Positions 31,617 through 36,606 of a stretch of DNA of 36,606 bases are shown here, piece after piece. Each line of letters starts with the position of its first letter. Positions within the stretch are counted from its first letter, which is position 1. The stretch is from the NCBI GenBank assembly GCA_045602025.1, contig JAZSAT010000031.1, positions 1 through 36,606 of the forward strand. Reading direction: 5' to 3'. The position numbers and the translations under genes were made by a program. This DNA comes from RGIG5579 sp045602025. GTDB taxonomy: Bacteria; Bacillota; Clostridia; Oscillospirales; SIG627. Below the pieces are notes generated by a model, which ran no database searches, had not been told where the DNA came from, and saw nothing but the letters and a program-made list of their open reading frames with translations.

Positions 31617-32597
31617 ATGAAAAAAAATGAAAAAAGGCTTCTGATCGCCGCCGGCGCGCTTACCATTGGTGCACTTGGCTTTGCGGCATCCTCCTATCTT
31701 TTAACCAAAAAAATGGTGGAGATCGCTTTGGAACGGGATGCGGCAAAGGATACTCCCGATATGCAGAAAGCAAAAAATCAGCTTCGCGGTTATGAAGAAT
31801 CCGAAGAAATTTTGACCGCAATGAGAGAAGGAAAAGAATTCCTTCTGTCTGCCGAAACCGAAGCTGTTTCCATTGAAAGCTATGACGCAACTACATTGGT
31901 AGGCCACTTTTATCCTGCAAAAAATGCCAAAAGAGTGATCATTGCCATGCACGGTTGGCGTTCCTCCTGGGCACAGGATTTCGGACCGATCGCCTCCTTC
32001 TGGCATGAAAACGGCTGCAGTGTTCTCTTTTGCGAACAACGAGGCCAAGGTCTCTCCGGCGGAGACTATATGGGCTTTGGTTTGATGGAACGATACGACT
32101 GCAAGGAATGGATCCACTGGCTCATAGAAAAAAAAGAATGGAACGGTCCCATTTATCTTGCAGGCATTTCCATGGGAGCGGCAACGGTTTTGATGGCATC
32201 GAGCCTTGATCTTCCGCCTCAGGTAAAAGGAATCATCTCCGACTGCGCCTTTACCTCTCCCCACGCCATTTGGAAGCATGTGGCAGAAAATAACCTAAGG
32301 ATCTCCTACAGTATTCACGGAATGATTGCCGACGATATGTGCCGAAAAAAGATACAGATCGGCCCAAAGGATTTTTCCTCTGTGGATGCCATGAAGGAAA
32401 ATACCATTCCTACCCTGTTTATTCACGGCTCCGACGATCACTTCGTCCCTGTAGAAATGACCTATGAAAATTACAAGGCCTGCACAGCTCCAAAAAGGCT
32501 TTTGATCGTCCCGGGAGCCGACCACGGTATGAGCTATCTTGTAAACAAGGAAGAATACGAAAAAGCGCTTCAAGTATTCTTCTCTGATTTTGACTGA
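31617..32597 (+). CDS. Membrane-anchored alpha/beta hydrolase
   Basis: 326 residues. An N-terminal hydrophobic segment (about 8-29) acts as anchor or uncleaved signal. The hydrolase core shows the oxyanion-side HGWRSSW (about 112), the nucleophile elbow GISMG with Ser-185, an Asp in GSDDHFVP (273/274) and His-303 (GADHGMS). It resembles the serine aminopeptidase/lysophospholipase-type proteins common in Clostridia. The substrate is unknown. AAAGGAG lies before the ATG, after a 56-base gap from the ZIP gene with no clear terminator. Confidence 0.87.
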   Translation: MKKNEKRLLIAAGALTIGALGFAASSYLLTKKMVEIALERDAAKDTPDMQKAKNQLRGYEESEEILTAMREGKEFLLSAETEAVSIESYDATTLVGHFYPAKNAKRVIIAMHGWRSSWAQDFGPIASFWHENGCSVLFCEQRGQGLSGGDYMGFGLMERYDCKEWIHWLIEKKEWNGPIYLAGISMGAATVLMASSLDLPPQVKGIISDCAFTSPHAIWKHVAENNLRISYSIHGMIADDMCRKKIQIGPKDFSSVDAMKENTIPTLFIHGSDDHFVPVEMTYENYKACTAPKRLLIVPGADHGMSYLVNKEEYEKALQVFFSDFD

Positions 32598-32615
32598 AAA
32601 AGAAAGGAATGCAAA

Positions 32616-32927
32616 ATGAGTATTTTACACGGAAACAAAAACAATTTTAACGACATCAAAAACAGCGAAAAAACCGTTCTCATCGATTTTTTCGCAACCT
32701 GGTGCGGACCTTGCCGTATGATCGCGCCGGCCATTGAAGAGATCGCCGCAGAAAACCCCGAATATCTTGTGGTAAAGATCGATGTAGACGAAGAGCCCGA
32801 CCTTGCAATGCAGTACGGTATTTCTACCATTCCCACCCTGATCATTATGAAGAAGGGCCAGGTGATCACCCAGAGCATTGGTGTAAAGCCCAAGGCACAG
32901 ATTCTGGATATGCTGAAAAATGCCTGA
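32616..32927 (+). CDS. trxA: Thioredoxin
   Basis: 103 residues, classical thioredoxin with WCGPC at residues 29-33 and the cis-proline STIPT near 72. It reduces protein disulfides and is recharged by the reductase encoded next. AAAGGA stands 7 bases before the ATG, 18 bases after the hydrolase gene. Its stop codon lies 5 bases beyond the first possible start of trxB, so the two are translationally coupled. Confidence 0.95.
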   Translation: MSILHGNKNNFNDIKNSEKTVLIDFFATWCGPCRMIAPAIEEIAAENPEYLVVKIDVDEEPDLAMQYGISTIPTLIIMKKGQVITQSIGVKPKAQILDMLKNA

Positions 32928-33855
32928 GATGATGCATATTTACGATACCATAATCATCGGCGGCGGACCGGCAGGCTTTGCTGCCGCCCTCTACGCCGCA
33001 CGGGCAGGGCTTGATACATTGATCCTTGAAAAAATGGCCCCCGGCGGGCAAATGGCCCTTACGGGTGATATCGAAAACTATCCCGGCTTTGACGAAGGGA
33101 TCGACGGCTTTACCTTGGGTATGAAAATGGCAAGCGGTGCCGAAAAAAACGGTGCCAGGACCGAGTACACCGAAGTCCTCGGCTTTGATCTATCCGACAA
33201 AACAAAAAGAATTGAAACCACCGCAGGCAGTTTTTTGGCAAAGACCGTCATTCTTGCCACGGGTGCCGATCCGAGAGAATTGGGTGTGGAAAGAGAAAAA
33301 GAACTGATCGGAAAAGGGGTGCATTACTGTGCCCACTGTGACGGAAGATTCTACAAAGGAAAGACCGTAGCAGTCATCGGCGGCGGAAACTCTGCCGTAG
33401 GCGACGCTCTCTATCTTTCAAGACTTTGCGAAAAAGTATTTCTTGTTCACCGCAGAGATACCCTGCGAGCAGGCAGAGCCGAGCAAAAGGCACTGGAGGC
33501 TGTAGAAAACATTGAGTTTGTATGGGACAGCACCGTTTCCGGTTTTCTCACAGAAGATCGTGTCAAAGGCCTTCGCCTTGAAAATGTGAAAACAAAAAGT
33601 GAAAAAGAGATCCTTTGCGACGGGGTGTTTGTCAGCATCGGCAGAAAGCCAAATACCGAGCTTTTAAAAGGGAAAATAAAGCTTGATAAAAATGGCTATA
33701 TCGTAGCTGACGAAAGCTGTGCAACCGATGTGGAAGGGGTTTTTGCCGCGGGAGATGTGCGAACAAAGCTTCTTCGTCAGGTCATAACTGCCGCCTCCGA
33801 TGGCGCAGTTGCGGCTGCGATAGCTGAAGAGTATGTTTCCCGAGGCCTGTTATGA
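32920..33855 (+). CDS. trxB: Thioredoxin-disulfide reductase
   Basis: 311 residues. FAD/NADPH enzyme that reduces thioredoxin. FAD-binding GGGPAGFAAALYAARAG near residue 14, the redox-active CAHC at 137-140, NADPH-binding GGGNSAVGDALYL with HRRDTLRA, and the C-terminal GVFAAGDVRTKLLRQV are all in order. The ATG at 32920 overlaps trxA; ATGs at 32929 and 32932 are also possible, and none has a strong ribosome binding site, so re-initiation after trxA is likely. Its stop overlaps the acetyltransferase start by 4 bases. Cofactor could be NADPH or, in some clostridial relatives, ferredoxin; the HRR motif favours NADPH. Confidence 0.93.
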   Translation: MPEMMHIYDTIIIGGGPAGFAAALYAARAGLDTLILEKMAPGGQMALTGDIENYPGFDEGIDGFTLGMKMASGAEKNGARTEYTEVLGFDLSDKTKRIETTAGSFLAKTVILATGADPRELGVEREKELIGKGVHYCAHCDGRFYKGKTVAVIGGGNSAVGDALYLSRLCEKVFLVHRRDTLRAGRAEQKALEAVENIEFVWDSTVSGFLTEDRVKGLRLENVKTKSEKEILCDGVFVSIGRKPNTELLKGKIKLDKNGYIVADESCATDVEGVFAAGDVRTKLLRQVITAASDGAVAAAIAEEYVSRGLL

Positions 33856-34265
33856 TAACAATTGAAAAAGCAAGTCTATCGGACCTGAAGGATCTTACAG
33901 AATTTGACCATCTTCCCCAAAACATCCTTGAAAACGCGGTCAAATGCGGATTTATCTATACCGCAAAAAAAGACGGAAAAGTATTTGGGATTTTGCGTTA
34001 CAGCCTTTTCTGGCAGTCCATTCCCTTTCTTGATCTGATTTTTTTGAAAAAAGATTTTCGCCGCATTGGAATCGGTCGTGCTATGCTGAAAAAATGGGAA
34101 GAAGAGATGGCATCCCTTGGCTACAACAATGTGATGACAAGCACACAAGCCGATGAAAGTGCCTATTTTTTCTATGAAAAGCTCGGTTGGCAAAAAAGCG
34201 GCTCTTTTTTTCCTCCGGAGCAAAAGGTTGAAGAATGGATCTATACCAAGGCAACAAAAAAATGA
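33852..34265 (+). CDS. GNAT-family acetyltransferase
   Basis: 137 residues. The acetyl-CoA-binding motif A is visible as KKDFRRIGIGRAMLKKWEEEM (around residues 59-80), followed by YFFYEKLGWQKSGS near the C-terminus, typical of GNAT proteins. The substrate is unknown. It overlaps trxB by 4 bases (ATGA) and is the last gene of the plus-strand run, ending at a terminator that begins within its last codons. Confidence 0.88.
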   Translation: MITIEKASLSDLKDLTEFDHLPQNILENAVKCGFIYTAKKDGKVFGILRYSLFWQSIPFLDLIFLKKDFRRIGIGRAMLKKWEEEMASLGYNNVMTSTQADESAYFFYEKLGWQKSGSFFPPEQKVEEWIYTKATKK

Positions 34266-34288
34266 GGTGATATATCACCTCATTTTTT
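34257..34288. terminator. Bidirectional terminator after the acetyltransferase gene
   Basis: A 14-bp perfect stem (34257-34270 with 34275-34288, loop tata) with A/T-rich flanks giving T-runs on both strands. It separates the acetyltransferase gene from the convergent HAD-GDPD gene. Confidence 0.85.
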
Positions 34289-34298
34289 ATTTTTCTTT

Positions 34299-35810
34299 TT
34301 ATTTGTGAAGTCCTTTTGCTCTCAAAATAGCAAGAACCTCATCGGGATTGTCGCAAGTGATCAGTTCTGCACCAAGCTTTACGGCAAGATCGATGTTCTC
34401 TTCGTCCTTGGCATAGGAACCTGCCCACAGACGAACACCGTACTTATCACGAATGCCCTGTGCTTCCTCGATGGAAACCTCTCCGCTTAAAAGGCCGAAT
34501 ACGCAAAGGCAATATGCGGGAGGATAGGGATCGCGGTTGGGCTGTCTTACATAGCGCAAGGGATAATAAGTGTGAAGCTTATACTTATCGCCGTAAGTGT
34601 CAACAATATACTCATGGAGATCACCGTGGAAGGTGTTGATCACCACACGATCGGTAAAGCCGTAATCGTCAACGATCTTAAGAACCTCGTCACAAACCTT
34701 GTGAGAAAGCTCTACTCTTCCCTCGGTGGGGTATTCCTTCAGCTCGATATCAAGGGTCAATGTGGGATAATCCTTTACAAGCTCCATAAACTCGATGAAG
34801 GTTGGGATCCTGGTTCCCTCTCCCGCATCCAGCTTCTGCAGCTCTTCCAAGGTGAAATCCTCCACCTTGCCTTCACCGTTTGTGGTACGGTCAACGGTAG
34901 CATCGTGAATCAGAACAAGCTTTCCGTCCTTGGTCACGCGCACATCGGTCTCAAGCTGATCCACGCCCAGATCCAGTGCTGCGCGGAAGGCTTCCATTGT
35001 ATTTTCGGGATACTTTGCTCTCCATCCGCGGTGAGCCGCTACAAAGATATTCTTAGGGCTCTGGGTCCAGAAATCAACATCAACCTCTTTTAAAAGGTCT
35101 GCCACTACCTTGGGGAAATCAAGATAATTGTCAATGGTAAGGTAGTTGAAATCAGACTTATAAACAGACTCGTCGTTTCCGCCGAGACCGTAGTCATCAC
35201 CGATGTAAACCACCTCGGAATGGTCAAAGCCGTTTTCCTTGCAGTAAAGATCAAGAGCATAATATTTATCAAAGGGCTTGGGAGCCATATCGAAGGAGGA
35301 GGAGCCGCCTACAAATACACAGTAGTCGGAAAATGCCTCTACTACCTCGTCGTAAATCGCGCGTCTCTTCTTGCGGTCCGGGTCAAAGGAGAGCTTATCC
35401 TCCTGCTTTGCCTTTGTTCCCAAAATAGGGAAGGTCACACAGCCCGAGGGATGGTACTCTACAGACTCTCCCGCATATTCGGTAAAGCCGTATTTTTGGC
35501 GCATATCCTCGATGATCTTCGCTACCTTTTCTCTGTCGCAGGGAAGAACCTCGTCGCGAACGATATCCATGCTTTTGGTCTCTTTGTTGTAAAGACCGCA
35601 CTGAAGACCGTAGTTACCGATGATATCAATGGGAAACTGCTCAAGCTGATTAAAAATACGCATAACCTGTCCCGCGCCAACCATCAAAAGCTTATACTTC
35701 TGAGAAAGAGCGGTCAAAACCTGACGCTGCAGAGCAGAAAGGGGTGTTTTGTGCTGTGTTAGCGTTCCGTCCAGGTCCATTGCAATGACTTTAATCTTTT
35801 TTACATCCAT
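34299..35810 (-). CDS. HAD phosphatase (type IIB) / glycerophosphodiester phosphodiesterase fusion
   Basis: 503 residues in two complete catalytic domains. Residues 1 to about 240 are a HAD hydrolase: nucleophile Asp-12 and Asp-14 in MDLDGT, and a late GDD motif (YIGDDYGLGG). A GGSSSFDMAPKPFDKYYAL segment strongly recalls the substrate-binding part of eukaryote-type phosphomannomutases (cap IIB). Residues about 256-503 are a GDPD: His-260 (AHRG), Glu-287 and Asp-289 (LETDV), and His-302. GDPD cleaves glycerophosphodiesters to an alcohol and glycerol phosphate; the HAD half might then dephosphorylate a product. It overlaps the upstream glycerol-1-phosphate dehydrogenase gene by one base. No signal peptide, so it is cytoplasmic. 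The joint function is inferred. Confidence 0.88.
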   Translation of the reverse strand: MDVKKIKVIAMDLDGTLTQHKTPLSALQRQVLTALSQKYKLLMVGAGQVMRIFNQLEQFPIDIIGNYGLQCGLYNKETKSMDIVRDEVLPCDREKVAKIIEDMRQKYGFTEYAGESVEYHPSGCVTFPILGTKAKQEDKLSFDPDRKKRRAIYDEVVEAFSDYCVFVGGSSSFDMAPKPFDKYYALDLYCKENGFDHSEVVYIGDDYGLGGNDESVYKSDFNYLTIDNYLDFPKVVADLLKEVDVDFWTQSPKNIFVAAHRGWRAKYPENTMEAFRAALDLGVDQLETDVRVTKDGKLVLIHDATVDRTTNGEGKVEDFTLEELQKLDAGEGTRIPTFIEFMELVKDYPTLTLDIELKEYPTEGRVELSHKVCDEVLKIVDDYGFTDRVVINTFHGDLHEYIVDTYGDKYKLHTYYPLRYVRQPNRDPYPPAYCLCVFGLLSGEVSIEEAQGIRDKYGVRLWAGSYAKDEENIDLAVKLGAELITCDNPDEVLAILRAKGLHK

Positions 35811-36606
35811 TATGCCTTGTCTCCTCCGTAGTAGTCATAGTTTACCCAAAGAGCGGAGTATCTGTCTTTAATATCCTTTGCATAAAGCACAGCATCACGG
35901 ATCTTTTCCGCGCCGTAAAGGTCGTAGAATTCCTTCATATCCATTTCTACCTTGGCAAGCATAGCCTCGATCTCTTTTGCAGAAGGCATTTTTTCAAAGA
36001 TCGCGCGGATCTCTTTTTCTTTTGCAAGATAAATTTCAGCTCTGTTTGCCTTGTAGTTACCGATCTTATCCTGAAGCTGAATAAATCCATCTGCAACTTC
36101 TTTATAAATGCGCGCCATTTCCTTCTCGTATGCTGCTCTTTCAGGGCGATAAATTTCCTTGGGGAAGGGCTTTGCAAGGATCTTCTCACGAACACCCGCA
36201 GTGATCACGGTGGAATATGCTACATCAATTCCGTGGGGGAAGTAATCCGTACCGTCTACGATACCGGTGACCTCGAAGAAGTGAGAAAGGTGGTGCTCAC
36301 TACCGGAAGCGGGGCGGGAGGAGCCGGCAAAGCTCATCAAAATTCCGATAACGATTAGCGCTTCCATCAAGGTTCTGATGCTCTCGCAGTCGCGCTTTAG
36401 GATTCCCTCTGCAAGCAAAAGAGTGTTTTTAACCTGCTCGAAGGTGAGGTCGTATATATACTGACAAAAATATTCGTTATTTATGGCAGCCGATAATTTC
36501 CAGTCGTTGAGCGCCGAATATTTGCCTATAATATCGCCGTAGCCCGCCTTTATCATCTCAAGCGGAGCCGCAGCCAAAACGTCAGTATCGGCAACAAGCG
36601 CGAGCG
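35810..36606 (-). CDS. Glycerol-1-phosphate dehydrogenase-like protein (AraM/EgsA), 5' end cut by window edge
   Basis: The visible 264 codons are the C-terminal part of an iron-type alcohol dehydrogenase-fold protein, continuing in frame to the right edge (LALVADTDVLAAAPLEM...). The three metal ligands expected of AraM/EgsA enzymes are present: Asp in AGYGDIIGKY, His in SGSEHHLSHFFE and His in PHGIDVAYS. The family reduces dihydroxyacetone phosphate to sn-glycerol-1-phosphate, known in archaeal lipid synthesis and in Bacillus AraM. The N-terminal NAD-binding half is outside the window. Its stop overlaps the start of the HAD-GDPD gene (TAATG), tying the two together. Glycerol dehydrogenase is a weaker alternative. 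Confidence 0.83.
   Translation of the reverse strand, partial: LALVADTDVLAAAPLEMIKAGYGDIIGKYSALNDWKLSAAINNEYFCQYIYDLTFEQVKNTLLLAEGILKRDCESIRTLMEALIVIGILMSFAGSSRPASGSEHHLSHFFEVTGIVDGTDYFPHGIDVAYSTVITAGVREKILAKPFPKEIYRPERAAYEKEMARIYKEVADGFIQLQDKIGNYKANRAEIYLAKEKEIRAIFEKMPSAKEIEAMLAKVEMDMKEFYDLYGAEKIRDAVLYAKDIKDRYSALWVNYDYYGGDKA

Overview
The window looks like a chromosomal segment from an anaerobic Firmicute of the class Clostridia, probably an uncultured gut-type member of Oscillospirales or a related order. This rests on the mid-40s GC impression, strong AAGGAG-type ribosome binding sites, SigA-type promoters (often with an extended -10), a ferredoxin-dependent 2-oxoacid oxidoreductase, a YesL/DUF624 membrane protein, and the order recombinase - deo genes next to tig-clpP-clpX. 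The family-level placement is a guess. No insertion sequence, prophage, CRISPR array, tRNA or rRNA was seen.

Layout. (1) 1-850: the first codons of a minus-strand gene at the left edge, a small DUF2500-like membrane protein, and a 424-base gap between genes. That gap encodes, on the minus strand, a roughly 215-nt structured RNA with its own promoter, 5'-3' end pairing and terminator; I read it as a 6S-type RNA. (2) 855-11202 (minus): a complete L-rhamnose catabolic operon in the order rhaB, rhaA, a zinc-type alcohol dehydrogenase, a RhaD-type aldolase/dehydrogenase fusion, a PHP-domain protein and a GH78 alpha-L-rhamnosidase. It is preceded by an AraC-type regulator. (3) 11298-13066 (minus): a catalytically degraded XerD-like recombinase and a DUF624 membrane protein. 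(4) 13161-17035 (minus): the nucleoside-salvage operon deoC-deoD-deoB-deoA. (5) 17280-20720 (plus): trigger factor with a PAKKA-repeat tail, then clpP and clpX. (6) 20771-22551 (minus): a LexA-like self-cleaving regulator overlapping a membrane-anchored protein of unknown function. (7) 22867-27658 (plus): korDABC-sucCD, taking 2-oxoglutarate to succinate with reduced ferredoxin and ATP. (8) 27696-34265: a polyprenyl-phosphate-type glycosyltransferase (minus) diverging from a plus-strand run of a GH-like protein, a ZIP transporter, an alpha/beta hydrolase, thioredoxin, thioredoxin reductase and a GNAT acetyltransferase. (9) 34299-36606 (minus): a HAD phosphatase/glycerophosphodiesterase fusion overlapping the 3' part of a glycerol-1-phosphate dehydrogenase-like gene that runs off the right edge.

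How the genes work together. The rhamnose block would release rhamnose from imported glycosides in the cytoplasm, then isomerise, phosphorylate and split it to DHAP and L-lactaldehyde, which the fused dehydrogenase domain would oxidise. No rhamnose transporter or mutarotase is in view. The deo block feeds nucleoside sugars into glycolysis as glyceraldehyde-3-phosphate and acetaldehyde. The kor-suc block is an oxidative TCA arm with substrate-level phosphorylation.

The items most worth following up are the 6S-like RNA, the XerD-position protein missing both catalytic histidine positions and the C-terminal tail, the HAD-GDPD fusion paired with a glycerol-1-phosphate dehydrogenase, the trigger-factor tail, and the S24 regulator/membrane protein pair.
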